Part shown: piece by piece, positions 53,406 through 62,428 of the stretch
How the letters are laid out: the number at the start of each line of letters is the position of its first letter
Position numbering within the stretch: the first letter of the stretch is position 1
Source: Undibacterium hunanense
GTDB lineage: Bacteria > Pseudomonadota > Gammaproteobacteria > Burkholderiales > Burkholderiaceae_D
Reading direction: 5' to 3'
Assembly (NCBI RefSeq): GCF_014284335.1
Contig: NZ_JACOGF010000009.1
Coordinates: 124,001 to 188,000 of the forward strand
DNA: 64,000 nucleotides
The notes under the pieces: model-generated
Database searches by the model: none
What the model was told of the DNA's origin: nothing
What the model saw: the letters and a program-made list of their open reading frames with translations, nothing else
Made by a program: the position numbers and the translations under genes

Positions 53406-54158
53406 TTATTCCTCTGTTTTTTTACGGACTGTTGCGCGTTTGGCTGGTGCAGCTGCTGCCGCTCCGCGTTTTTCCGCAGCCTGTTTGGCGGATGCCACTG
53501 CTGTCTTGGTAGAGGCTACCTTGACGCGGCCACCAGTTGGTATTTTGGCTGGCTTGGCTGGTTTGGCGGTACCATCGGCAGCTTTGCGGGCAGCCGGTTT
53601 GCGCGCTGGTTTGGCATCTGCTTCGCCTGTAGTTTTGCTGACGCGTGGCTTGCGGGCTGGTTTCTTTTCATCATCCAGCGTGGTCTGGATTGCCATCATG
53701 TCATGCGTGACTTCCAGTGGGGCTGCCTTGCCTGCAGTTTTGCGTGGCGCACGTTTTGGCTTGTCGCTGGCTTCACCGGCATCAGGTGCATCGACTTTTT
53801 TCGCTGTGATACGCTTGGCTGCGCCGAATTTCACAGGTTTGTCGCCCCACAGTTCTTCCAGACGGTAGTAAGCGCGAATGGCTGGCTGCATGATATGAAC
53901 GACGATATCGCCCAGATCGACCAGTACCCATTCGCCAGTCGCTTCACCTTCCATACTGACGATAGTGCCACCGTTTTCCTTGACTTTATCGCGTACCGAA
54001 GCCGCCAAAGCCTTGGTTTGACGGTTGGATGTACCGGATGCGATACAAACACGGTCAAACAGGCTGGTCAGGTGGGTGGTTTCGTATAATTCTATGTCTT
54101 GTGCCTTGACGTCTTCCAGAGCGTCAATGACCAAAGCTTGCAGTTTTTTAATATCCAT
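53406..54158 (-). CDS. rsfS: Ribosome silencing factor RsfS with long basic tail
   Basis: 250 residues. Residues 1-115 are the normal RsfS/DUF143 domain (ALVIDALEDVKAQDIELYETTHLTSLFDRVCIASG, GEWVLVDLGDIVVHIMQPAIRAYYRLEELWG), which binds L14 and blocks subunit joining during starvation. The remaining half is a Lys/Ala/Pro/Thr-rich, histone-H1-like low-complexity tail (PARKPAARKAAD-type repeats) not found in the about 105-130 residue standard protein. Four bases after nadD. Confidence 0.94.
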   Translation of the reverse strand: MDIKKLQALVIDALEDVKAQDIELYETTHLTSLFDRVCIASGTSNRQTKALAASVRDKVKENGGTIVSMEGEATGEWVLVDLGDIVVHIMQPAIRAYYRLEELWGDKPVKFGAAKRITAKKVDAPDAGEASDKPKRAPRKTAGKAAPLEVTHDMMAIQTTLDDEKKPARKPRVSKTTGEADAKPARKPAARKAADGTAKPAKPAKIPTGGRVKVASTKTAVASAKQAAEKRGAAAAAPAKRATVRKKTEE

Positions 54159-54161
54159 ATT

Positions 54162-54836
54162 TTATTGGTAGATAGTTTGTTGTTGTAAGTAGTCTAGCAC
54201 CTTGTGCGGGACTAGCAATCTTGTTGTCGGGTTATGCTGTTTTAATTCTGTACGTAGTTGGGTGGCAGATACATCTTGCGCCAGGTTTCTTTCGAGATAA
54301 GTACCACCTGCTGGCCGGGAGCGCATTTCCATGGCGCTGATGGCATTTTTCTTCCAGATATCAGCAATGTCGGGGCTGCTGATATCGAGGCTGAAACCCG
54401 GTCGTGAAGCAGCGCAAAGATGCGCTACGCCAAGCAAGGCTTGCCAATTGTGCCAGGTATGCAAATTTTGTAACTGATCTGCACCCATGGCAAACACCAA
54501 TGATGCCTGTTCGCCAACTTCCGTACGTAGCTGGTGCAAGGTGTCGATGGTGAAATTACTTTTACCCTGTTCTGACCGGATGATTTCCTGCTGGTCTATC
54601 CTGACGGGGCAGAGCTGCCAGTCTTCAAAAGCCAGCTCCAGCATGGCCAGCCTTTGTAGCGTTGTTGCCTGAAACTCATTCTTTTGCCATTGTTGACCAA
54701 CAGGAATGATGCGTAATTCATCCGGTTTCAATACCGTTGCCAGGCTATGGGCAAGGGCGATATGACCCAGATGGACAGGGTCAAAGCTGCCACCCAGTAC
54801 CAGGACGCAAGGTTTTGCTGCAGTGTCTATACCCAT
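54162..54836 (-). CDS. nadD: Nicotinate-nucleotide adenylyltransferase
   Basis: 224 residues. [16 protein letters not shown] holds the nucleotidyltransferase HxGH motif, and the C-terminal [12 protein letters not shown] is the ISSTxIR-equivalent. Makes deamido-NAD in NAD synthesis. The ATG overlaps the end of hemF by ten bases; rsfS follows after three bases. Compact hemF-nadD-rsfS-rlmH operon. Confidence 0.95.
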   Translation of the reverse strand: MGIDTAAKPCVLVLGGSFDPVHLGHIALAHSLATVLKPDELRIIPVGQQWQKNEFQATTLQRLAMLELAFEDWQLCPVRIDQQEIIRSEQGKSNFTIDTLHQLRTEVGEQASLVFAMGADQLQNLHTWHNWQALLGVAHLCAASRPGFSLDISSPDIADIWKKNAISAMEMRSRPAGGTYLERNLAQDVSATQLRTELKQHNPTTRLLVPHKVLDYLQQQTIYQ

Positions 54837-55726
54837 TCCCTGTGTGCCAGAAAGTCTGTTGCCAGTGCTGCTTCCGGGCTACCAGCTTCCGGTTTCCAGT
54901 CATAACGCCATTTGACGATAGGGGGCATGGACATCAGTATGGATTCTGTCCTGCCGCCGGATTGCAGACCGAAATGCGTACCACGGTCAAATACCAGATT
55001 GAATTCTACGTAGCGGCCGCGGCGATAAGCCTGGAAATCACGCTCACGTTCGCCATATGCGAGGTCTTTGCGTCTTCCCAGTATCGGGCGATAGGCAGGA
55101 ACAAAGGCATCGCCCACGCTGCGCATCATGGCAAAACTGCTGTCAAAATCAACTTCATTGAAATCATCAAAGAAGATGCCACCGACACCACGGGCTTCCT
55201 TGCGGTGTTTCAGGTAAAAATACTCATCGCACCATTTTTTGAAGCGGGCGTGCAAATCTGTGCCAAAAGGCTGGACCGCCATTTTACAGGTTTGGTGAAA
55301 ATGCACCGCATCTTCAGCGAAACCATAATAAGGTGTCAAATCCATACCACCGCCAAACCACCACACATCTTCTTGCCCTTCGGCACGGGTGGTGAAAAAA
55401 CGCACATTCATGTGTACGGTAGGGGCATAGGGGTTGCGTGGATGCAAGACCAACGACACACCCATGGCTTCCCACTGGCGACCAGCCAGTTCAGGGCGGC
55501 TGGCAGCGGCAGACGGTGGCAGGTTTTTGCCCATGACATGGGAAAAATTCACACCGCCACGTTCAAATACCTTGCCTTCTTCTATAACGCGCGAGATACC
55601 GCCACCACCTTCAGGGCGTTCCCAGCTATCTGTGATAAAAGTATGGCCATCAACTGCTTCCAGAGCCGCGACTATACCAGCCTGCAGGCCCAAGAAGTAA
55701 TTTTTAACCGCGAGTGTATCTGTCAT
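54827..55726 (-). CDS. hemF: Oxygen-dependent coproporphyrinogen III oxidase
   Basis: 299 residues (family about 300). [73 protein letters not shown] and [18 protein letters not shown] are all diagnostic. Converts coproporphyrinogen III to protoporphyrinogen IX using oxygen. The start ATG 55726 ([11 protein letters not shown]); the frame extends upstream without support. Confidence 0.97.
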   Translation of the reverse strand: MTDTLAVKNYFLGLQAGIVAALEAVDGHTFITDSWERPEGGGGISRVIEEGKVFERGGVNFSHVMGKNLPPSAAASRPELAGRQWEAMGVSLVLHPRNPYAPTVHMNVRFFTTRAEGQEDVWWFGGGMDLTPYYGFAEDAVHFHQTCKMAVQPFGTDLHARFKKWCDEYFYLKHRKEARGVGGIFFDDFNEVDFDSSFAMMRSVGDAFVPAYRPILGRRKDLAYGERERDFQAYRRGRYVEFNLVFDRGTHFGLQSGGRTESILMSMPPIVKWRYDWKPEAGSPEAALATDFLAHREWV

Positions 55727-55863
55727 TCTGCTATCTACTCTAAAAAACGCAAGGGGTTGGGCCCGGTAACTGGTCTTTGAACTATTCTCAACCTGTTTTA
55801 AAAGATCGAGGGCGCATTGTGCAGTGCTCACCAGCAATGCGCCTCAATGCGCCTGATCAGGAC

Positions 55864-57138
55864 TTAATGTTTGCGGTTGAGCGCACGCCAGCCTATGTCA
55901 CGGCGATATTGCATGCCGTCGAAATGGATTTTTTCCACTACGTCATAAGCATGTTTTTGCGCCAGTTTGACTGTATCACCCAGACCAACGACGCATAAAA
56001 CACGGCCACCAGTCACACTCAGGGTCTTTTCATTCAATACGGTACCGGCATGGAAGGTCACGGTTTCCGTCGTTTCTGCCGGGATGCCGGTAATCTTGTC
56101 ACCCTTGCGCGGGTTGTCCGGGTAACCTGCGGCAGCCATGACGATGCCCATGGCTGTGCGCCTGTCCCATTCCAGTTCCACGGTATCAAGTGTGCCATTC
56201 ACGGCATGTTCCATGACGTGCAGCAGGTCGGTTTTCAGGCGCGCCATGATGGGCTGGGTTTCAGGGTCGCCCATGCGGCAATTGAATTCCAGTGTCTTTG
56301 GATTACCCTGGTCATCAATCATCAGGCCGGCATACAAAAAGCCGGTGAACACGATACCGTCCTTGGCCATGCCCTGTACCGTAGGCACGATGATCTCGCG
56401 CATGACGCGTGCATGCAATTGCGGTGTGACGATAGGGGCAGGGGAGTACGCACCCATGCCGCCCGTGTTGGGGCCTTCGTCATTGTCCAGCAAACGCTTG
56501 TGATCCTGGCTGGTGGCGAGCGGCAGAATATTTTTGCCGTCCACCATGACGATGAAGCTGGCTTCTTCACCAGCCAAAAATTCTTCAATCACCACGCGTG
56601 CGCCTGCGTCACCCAGCTTATTGTCAGACAACATCATGTCAACGGCAGCATGTGCTTCTTCCAGCGTCATGGCCACGACCACACCCTTGCCAGCGGCCAG
56701 GCCGTCAGCTTTGATGACAATAGGTGCACCTTTGGCGTTGATATAGTCATGCGCCGGTGCCAGATCAGAAAAGGTCTGGTATTCAGCCGTGGGGATGGCA
56801 TGCCTGTGCATGAAGGCCTTGGCGAAATCCTTGGAACTTTCGAGTTGCGCCGCTTCTTTGGTCGGGCCAAAGATTTTCAGGCCACGATCACGGAAAATAT
56901 TGACGATACCAGCCGCCAGCGGGACTTCAGGTCCGACTACGGTAATGCCGATATGCTCCTGTTCGGCAAAGTCCGCCAAGGCAACCGGATCGGTAATGTT
57001 GATGTTTTTCAGGCGTACGTCAGCAGCTGTGCCGCCATTGCCAGGTGCCACAAAAATGGTTTGTACACGTTCAGATTGCGCGAGTTTCCAGGCGAGTGCA
57101 TGTTCACGGCCACCAGAGCCGACAACGAGTAATTTCAT
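55864..57138 (-). CDS. purD: Phosphoribosylamine-glycine ligase
   Basis: 424 residues, GARS, ATP-grasp enzyme of purine synthesis. MKLLVVGSGGREHALAWKLAQS, VVGPEVPLAAG, GAPIVIKADGLAAGKGV, EEFLAGEEASF, DHKRLLDNDEGPNTGGMGAY and LEFNCRMGDPETQ are present in order. Begins one base after the YebC stop, so they are cotranscribed. Confidence 0.98.
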   Translation of the reverse strand: MKLLVVGSGGREHALAWKLAQSERVQTIFVAPGNGGTAADVRLKNINITDPVALADFAEQEHIGITVVGPEVPLAAGIVNIFRDRGLKIFGPTKEAAQLESSKDFAKAFMHRHAIPTAEYQTFSDLAPAHDYINAKGAPIVIKADGLAAGKGVVVAMTLEEAHAAVDMMLSDNKLGDAGARVVIEEFLAGEEASFIVMVDGKNILPLATSQDHKRLLDNDEGPNTGGMGAYSPAPIVTPQLHARVMREIIVPTVQGMAKDGIVFTGFLYAGLMIDDQGNPKTLEFNCRMGDPETQPIMARLKTDLLHVMEHAVNGTLDTVELEWDRRTAMGIVMAAAGYPDNPRKGDKITGIPAETTETVTFHAGTVLNEKTLSVTGGRVLCVVGLGDTVKLAQKHAYDVVEKIHFDGMQYRRDIGWRALNRKH

Positions 57139-57139
57139 C

Positions 57140-57865
57140 TTAATCTTCTATGATGGCGTTGGTGAATACTTCTTGTACATCGTCGAGGTTTTCCAGTGCA
57201 TCCAGCAATTTTTGCATTTTGATGCCTTCCTCGCCAGCAAATACGGTCTCAGTATTTGGTTTCATGACGACTTCAGCGACTTCTGCCTTGAAACCTGCTT
57301 TTTCCAGGCTGGCACGCAGGTCAGACAGGCTGAATGGTGCGCACAGCACTTCTATGCCACCTTCTTCGTCGGTGACGACATCGTCAGCACCGGCTTCCAA
57401 AGCAGCTTCCATCAGGGCATCTTCATTCGTGCCCGGAGCAAAAAACATCTGGCCGCAATGCTGGAACAAAAAGGCCACCGAGCCTTCAGTACCCATATTG
57501 CCACCGTATTTGTTGAAGGCGTGGCGTACTTCCGCCACGGTACGCACGCGGTTGTCAGTCATGCAGTCAACCACGATGGCAGCACCACCTATGCCATAAC
57601 CTTCATAACGTACTTCTTCGTAATTTGCGCCTTCCAGTGTGCCGGCACCGCGTTGTATCGCGCGCGTGACGTTTTCTTTTGGCATATTGGCGTCAGCCGC
57701 CTTGTCTACTGCCAGACGCAGGCGCGGGTTGGAATCGACATCCTCACCACCCATGCGTGCTGCAACTGTGATCTCCTTGATCAGACGCGTCCATATCTTG
57801 CCGCGTTTGGCATCGGTTGCGGCTTTTTTATGCTTGATATTGGCCCATTTACTATGTCCTGCCAT
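57140..57865 (-). CDS. yebC: YebC/PmpR-family translation/regulatory factor
   Basis: 241 residues. [23 protein letters not shown] start, [21 protein letters not shown] and [21 protein letters not shown] identify the family (TACO1/YebC), linked to translation of polyproline stretches and described elsewhere as DNA-binding regulator. The start ATG 57865 is the conserved family start; an in-frame start at 57889 is not needed. Confidence 0.97.
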   Translation of the reverse strand: MAGHSKWANIKHKKAATDAKRGKIWTRLIKEITVAARMGGEDVDSNPRLRLAVDKAADANMPKENVTRAIQRGAGTLEGANYEEVRYEGYGIGGAAIVVDCMTDNRVRTVAEVRHAFNKYGGNMGTEGSVAFLFQHCGQMFFAPGTNEDALMEAALEAGADDVVTDEEGGIEVLCAPFSLSDLRASLEKAGFKAEVAEVVMKPNTETVFAGEEGIKMQKLLDALENLDDVQEVFTNAIIED

Positions 57866-57995
57866 GATCGCTCTTTCCTGAATTGACAATAGCTCACCCT
57901 GAGGGCGGCAATTTTGCCTGGCTTGGTTTTATAATGAAGACCAGTATTTTACCATAGTGGTACAGACCGAATTCCCCAAATCACCCCTCAAAACT

Positions 57996-59630
57996 ATGTC
58001 AAAACCATTGTTGATCGCTAAAAATTCCGAAATCGACCTGAATTTACTGTCAGACTGGGCCAACCGGCATGGCTGCATCACCGGTGCAACCGGTACCGGC
58101 AAGACCGTGACGCTACAGGCCATGGCACAGGCATTTTCCGATATCGGGGTACCGGTATTCATGGCCGATGTCAAAGGTGATTTGTCCGGCATGGCCAAGG
58201 CTGGCACTGCCAGCAGCAAGATACAGCAAAGACTGCAAGCGCTGCAATTGGATGAACCCAGATGGCAGGCTTGTCCTGTGACTTTTTGGGATGTATTTGG
58301 CAAGCAGGGGCATCCGGTGCGCGCTACCGTGTCGGACCTGGGGCCTTTGCTGCTGGGCCGCATGCTCAATCTGAACGATACCCAGGAAGGTGTCTTGCAA
58401 CTAGCCTTCAAGATCGCAGACGATCATGGCCTGTTGCTGCTCGATACCAAGGATTTGCGCGCCATGCTGCAATATCTGGCTGAAAATGCGTCGGTATTCC
58501 AGACTGAATACGGCAATATCTCTGCCGCCAGCGTGGGGGCTATCCAGCGTTCCTTGCTGACTATTTCTGAGCAGGGAGGCGAGCAATTCTTTGGCGAACC
58601 CATGCTGAACCTGGATGACATGATGCAGACCGACGGCGATGGCCGTGGTTACGTGAATATCCTCGCTGCCGATCAATTACTGCAATCGCCGCGCCTGTAT
58701 TCGACTTTTTTGCTGTGGATGCTATCCGAACTATATGAACATCTGCCGGAAGTGGGTGATGTCGATCAGCCGAAAATGGTATTTTTCTTTGATGAAGCCC
58801 ATTTGCTGTTCGATGAAGCCCCCAAGGTCTTGCTGCAAAAGATAGAGCAGGTGGTGCGCCTGATACGTTCCAAGGGCGTCGGCGTGTATTTTGTGACGCA
58901 AAATCCGCTGGATATCCCGGACACCGTGCTGGGCCAACTGGGTAATCGCGTACAACATGCCTTGCGTGCGTATACTCCGCGTGACCAGAAGGCAGTACAG
59001 GCTGCGGCAGAGACTTTCCGCCCCAATCCAGAACTGGATACGGCGGCGGTGATTGCCGAACTGGGTGTGGGCGAAGCTCTGGTATCCTTCCTGGATGAAA
59101 AAGGCCGGCCAAACATCGTGGAACGTGCTTTGATCGTGCCGCCATCTTCGCAGATAGGTACGATTACTGCCGATGAGCGCCAGCAAGTCATGCAGACCTC
59201 CATCGTCGCCGGTGTGTATGAAAAACATATAGACCGCGAATCTGCCTATGAAAAACTGACAGGACGGGTGGCTACGCGTGCTGCTACTGCCACGACTGCG
59301 GCTGATAAGGATGAAAGTCTGCAGCCGGGTAGCAAGGATGAACCGGCAGCGGCAGATGCCAATGGCTGGGGTAATGCGCCATCAGCACCAGCCAGGCCTA
59401 CGGGTGGTGCTGGCAGTAATGGGCGGGTAGCTCAGCCTGCGCAACAACAAGAAGGCGGTGGCGTTGGCGATACGCTGAAAAGCGTATTCGGCAATCTGCT
59501 TGGCGGTGGGGGCTTGCGGCGCAAGGACAATGTGGTGGAGACCATGATCAAGTCCACGGTCAGAACCATGGGCTCTCAGGTCGGACGCGAAATCATCCGT
59601 GGCGTGCTGGGATCCATTCTGAAGAAATAA
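57996..59630 (+). CDS. HerA-like ATPase (DUF853/YjgR)
   Basis: 544 residues. Walker [14 protein letters not shown] (near residue 28), [12 protein letters not shown], Walker [50 protein letters not shown]. Matches DUF853, a HerA/FtsK-type hexameric ATPase of unclear role. The C-terminal region (about 430-500) is an Ala/Gly/Pro-rich linker, followed by [16 protein letters not shown]. The start is ATG 57996; an upstream GTG at 57957 is possible. Divergent from yebC with a promoter region of about 130 bases. Confidence 0.93.
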   Translation: MSKPLLIAKNSEIDLNLLSDWANRHGCITGATGTGKTVTLQAMAQAFSDIGVPVFMADVKGDLSGMAKAGTASSKIQQRLQALQLDEPRWQACPVTFWDVFGKQGHPVRATVSDLGPLLLGRMLNLNDTQEGVLQLAFKIADDHGLLLLDTKDLRAMLQYLAENASVFQTEYGNISAASVGAIQRSLLTISEQGGEQFFGEPMLNLDDMMQTDGDGRGYVNILAADQLLQSPRLYSTFLLWMLSELYEHLPEVGDVDQPKMVFFFDEAHLLFDEAPKVLLQKIEQVVRLIRSKGVGVYFVTQNPLDIPDTVLGQLGNRVQHALRAYTPRDQKAVQAAAETFRPNPELDTAAVIAELGVGEALVSFLDEKGRPNIVERALIVPPSSQIGTITADERQQVMQTSIVAGVYEKHIDRESAYEKLTGRVATRAATATTAADKDESLQPGSKDEPAAADANGWGNAPSAPARPTGGAGSNGRVAQPAQQQEGGGVGDTLKSVFGNLLGGGGLRRKDNVVETMIKSTVRTMGSQVGREIIRGVLGSILKK

Positions 59631-59638
59631 AGCTGGAT

Positions 59639-59665
59639 GGGATTGGGGACTTGTTCCTCAATCCC
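59639..59665 (+). terminator. Probable terminator after HerA-like gene
   Basis: An 11-base stem with one G-T wobble (59639-59649 with 59655-59665) and a 5-base loop, nine bases after the stop. The trailing T run is short. It also lies just past the end of the convergent small gene at 59679. Confidence 0.6.
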
Positions 59666-59678
59666 TTCTGCGCAGACT

Positions 59679-59843
59679 TCAGTCCTGCTGACCTGAATTG
59701 GCCAGGCGTTTGAAAATACTGCTCAAATCTGTGGCATGTTGTTTCAGCGTGACAGGCTTTTGGCGCAATTGTGGCGCTTCTGCGTGAACGCGTTTTGGGC
59801 GAAGTACGGGTTGGTCCGCATATTGCAATCTTGGTGTGTACAT
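59679..59843 (-). CDS. Small hypothetical protein (54 aa)
   Basis: ATG at 59843 with AGGAG six bases upstream, the best ribosome site among nearby frames. Basic, Gln/Pro/Arg-rich (MYTPRLQYADQPVLRPKRVH) with a possible helix at the end (TDLSSIFKRLANS). No family recognised. An in-frame ATG at 59873 would add ten residues. Convergent with the HerA-like gene. Confidence 0.55.
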   Translation of the reverse strand: MYTPRLQYADQPVLRPKRVHAEAPQLRQKPVTLKQHATDLSSIFKRLANSGQQD

Positions 59844-60048
59844 TTGAAGCTCCTGAGCAATGCTGTTATCCATGAATCGAGTGTAGTGAACTTTGCTTGT
59901 TTTGATGGTTACACAAAGTCAAATTGGCATGCAAATCAGGGTGTTCGGTGTAAAAGATTGTGAGTTCTTTTCCAAGTGGAAATTAAAATGCCTGTGACGC
60001 ACCCCGGAATGAGAGAATGAAGCATGGCAGCAGTGAATTTTTGCCGCC

Positions 60049-61014
60049 ATGGACGTATCGAGAGAGATTTTCAACAGATTATTTATGCATCCCAATACCC
60101 TCAATAGCAACTCCGCTTTACTTGCAAGACGTTCCTACCTGACCGGCCTTGCGATTGCCCTGACTGGTGCCATCCTTTTTTCCACAAAAGCCATCGTCGC
60201 CAAGCTGATATATCGCTATAACGTGGACGCCGTCACCCTGATTTTTTTTCGCATGGCATTTTCCCTGCCGATTTTTGCCGGCATTGCCCTGTGGCAGATG
60301 CATAAGGCCGGCAGCCTGAGTTCAAAAGACCGCCTTAGTCTGGTAGTTCTGGGGCTGATTGGCTATTACCTGTCATCTTTCCTTGATTTCCTGGGTTTGC
60401 AATACATCACGGCCGGGCTGGAAAGGCTGATCCTGTTTCTGACACCGTCTTTCGTGTTGCTGATATCCGCTTTCTTTTTGAAACGCGCTGTCAGCCGGCT
60501 GGAATGGGCTGCCCTGGTGGTTTCCTATATGGGCATCGTGCTGGTATTTTTCCACGATCTGAAATTTGGAGGCAGCAATGTCTTGCTGGGTTCGGTGCTG
60601 GTGCTGGGGGCTGCGGTGTCGTATGCCCTGTATCTGATACAGTCAGGCCAGCTGGTGCAGCGATTGGGGTCCTTGCGCCTGGTGTCTTATGCGATGTGTG
60701 TGTCCAGTGCCGCCTGCATAGGCCAGTTTTTTGTCTTGCGCCCGGCATCCATGCTGGTGCAGCCGCTTCATGTATATTCTTTGTCCGTGGTGAATGCCAT
60801 CTTTTGCACGGTCTTGCCGGTATTCATGACCATGATCGCCGTCAAGAAGATTGGTGCCGCAACCGCATCGCAGGCTGGCATGATAGGGCCGGTATCGACC
60901 TTGTTTTTAGGTGCGTATTTTCTTGATGAACCCATCACAAGCTGGCAAATGGCAGGTACAGTGCTGGTCATGGGGGGAATGTATTTGCTGTCGGCAAAGA
61001 AAACTTCAGCTTGA
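60049..61014 (+). CDS. EamA/DMT-family transporter
   Basis: Up to 321 residues with ten transmembrane helices in two EamA repeats (TGLAIALTGAILFSTKAIVAKL; PVSTLFLGAYFLDEPITSWQ). Inner-membrane metabolite exporter of unknown substrate. Starts at 60049 or ATG 60085 are both possible and neither has a clear ribosome site. The quinone oxidoreductase gene follows after 77 bases and may be cotranscribed. Confidence 0.87.
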   Translation: MDVSREIFNRLFMHPNTLNSNSALLARRSYLTGLAIALTGAILFSTKAIVAKLIYRYNVDAVTLIFFRMAFSLPIFAGIALWQMHKAGSLSSKDRLSLVVLGLIGYYLSSFLDFLGLQYITAGLERLILFLTPSFVLLISAFFLKRAVSRLEWAALVVSYMGIVLVFFHDLKFGGSNVLLGSVLVLGAAVSYALYLIQSGQLVQRLGSLRLVSYAMCVSSAACIGQFFVLRPASMLVQPLHVYSLSVVNAIFCTVLPVFMTMIAVKKIGAATASQAGMIGPVSTLFLGAYFLDEPITSWQMAGTVLVMGGMYLLSAKKTSA

Positions 61015-61091
61015 ATCCAGGTAAAAGAGGTATAGGCAGGCGTAACAATCAGATGAAGTCAATAAACGGATTGAACCATCAGGAGCCCGAT

Positions 61092-62072
61092 ATGGTAATG
61101 GTAAAAGCAGTCAGGATGCAGCAAACCGGTGGTCCGGAAGTCATGGAGTATGTCGACGTAGAGCTGGGGCAACCTGGTGCCGGTGAGGTTTTGGTGCGAC
61201 ATAAGGCTTGTGGCCTGAATTTCATCGATGTGTACTTTCGCACTGGACTCTACCCGCAGCCGCTGCCAGCCGGGCTGGGTATGGAAGGTGCAGGTATCGT
61301 CGAGGCGATAGGGCCGGGTGTTACCTATGTGCGGGTTGGTGACCGTGTTGCCTATGCCGGCAGACCCAGCGGTGCCTATGCTGAAGCGCGCATCATGCCT
61401 GCTGACAATCTGGTGCGCCTGCCTGATAGCATAACTTTTGAAACAGCCGCAGCGATGATGTTGCAGGGACTGACTGTGCAATACTTGTTTCATCGTACCT
61501 TTCCTTTACAGGGCGGTGAAACCATACTGTTTCATGCCGCCGCCGGTGGTGTAGGTCTGATTGCCAGCCAGTGGGCAAGAGCAATCGGGGTGACCATGAT
61601 AGGTACCGTGGGTTCTGACGAGAAGGCCGAGCTGGCAAAAGCCCATGGTTGCACCCATGTCATCAACTACAACAAAGAAAATTTTGTTCAGCGTGTTCGT
61701 GAAATTACGGATGGAAAAGGGGTGCCTGTCGTTTATGATTCCATCGGCAAGGATACTTTTATCAATTCACTTGATTGCCTGGCACCGTTGGGCATGATGG
61801 TCAGTTTTGGCAACGCGTCGGGGCCAGTGCCTGCTTTCAATCTGAGCGAACTGGCATCACGTGGCTCGCTGTTTATTACGCGCCCGAGTTTGATGAGCTA
61901 TACCGCAAAGCGTGATGATCTTGAGCAAATGGCGGCGCAGTTGTTTTCCATAGTGGAAAGCGGGAAGATTAAAATAGACATTCACCAGCGCTATGCCCTG
62001 AGCGAGGTTGCCCAGGCGCACCGTGATCTGGAAGCGCGAAAAACAACAGGTTCTACCATATTAATTCCATGA
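61092..62072 (+). CDS. NADPH:quinone oxidoreductase (QorA-like MDR family)
   Basis: 326 residues. MVMVKAVRMQQTGGPEVMEY at the start, KACGLNFIDVYFRTGLYPQPLP, GMEGAGIVEAIG, FHAAAGGVGLIASQWAR (NADPH-binding AAxGGVG) and HQRYALSEVAQAHRDLEARKTTGSTILIP are typical of zinc-independent QorA. The start ATG 61092 has AGGAG upstream. The stop overlaps the start of the small membrane-protein gene (ATGA). Confidence 0.94.
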   Translation: MVMVKAVRMQQTGGPEVMEYVDVELGQPGAGEVLVRHKACGLNFIDVYFRTGLYPQPLPAGLGMEGAGIVEAIGPGVTYVRVGDRVAYAGRPSGAYAEARIMPADNLVRLPDSITFETAAAMMLQGLTVQYLFHRTFPLQGGETILFHAAAGGVGLIASQWARAIGVTMIGTVGSDEKAELAKAHGCTHVINYNKENFVQRVREITDGKGVPVVYDSIGKDTFINSLDCLAPLGMMVSFGNASGPVPAFNLSELASRGSLFITRPSLMSYTAKRDDLEQMAAQLFSIVESGKIKIDIHQRYALSEVAQAHRDLEARKTTGSTILIP

Positions 62073-62227
62073 TGCAAGATAATATGACACAAGTGACACC
62101 ACCAAAAAAGCCAGATGGGCAGCAAAATGACGGCCCCAAATTCGGACGCCTGCTGATAGTCCTGATTTTTGCCGTGATGCTGATCGTGGTGATTACCCTT
62201 GCTTCAGAGGCTTACTATACTAACTAA
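62069..62227 (+). CDS. Small single-pass membrane protein (52 aa)
   Basis: ATG at 62069 overlaps the qor stop by four bases, and 52 codons follow to TAA at 62225. A polar, Pro/Gln/Lys-rich start is followed by one transmembrane helix (LLIVLIFAVMLIVVITLA). The overlap and helix support a real coupled gene. Function unknown. The 200 bases after it to 62428 hold no further gene. Confidence 0.65.
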   Translation: MMQDNMTQVTPPKKPDGQQNDGPKFGRLLIVLIFAVMLIVVITLASEAYYTN

Positions 62228-62428
62228 GCTAACTGAGCCAATCAAGACAGTCTGGTGAATGAAGAAGTGCAAGGCATTCTCCGTTGTTATTTGTTTTTTG
62301 TCATTATTGTGACTATGCAGACAATTCAGGTCGTGAGCAGTGTACATTTGGTGGTGTGTGGCGCAAGTACCTTGTGCGCCATGTCAGCACAGTTTTATCA
62401 ACCATTCTGATTACAATAAAAACTAGCA

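Noticed and set aside
56050..57132. 360-codon plus-strand frame opposite purD
   Set aside because: Shadow; purD motifs are complete on the minus strand.
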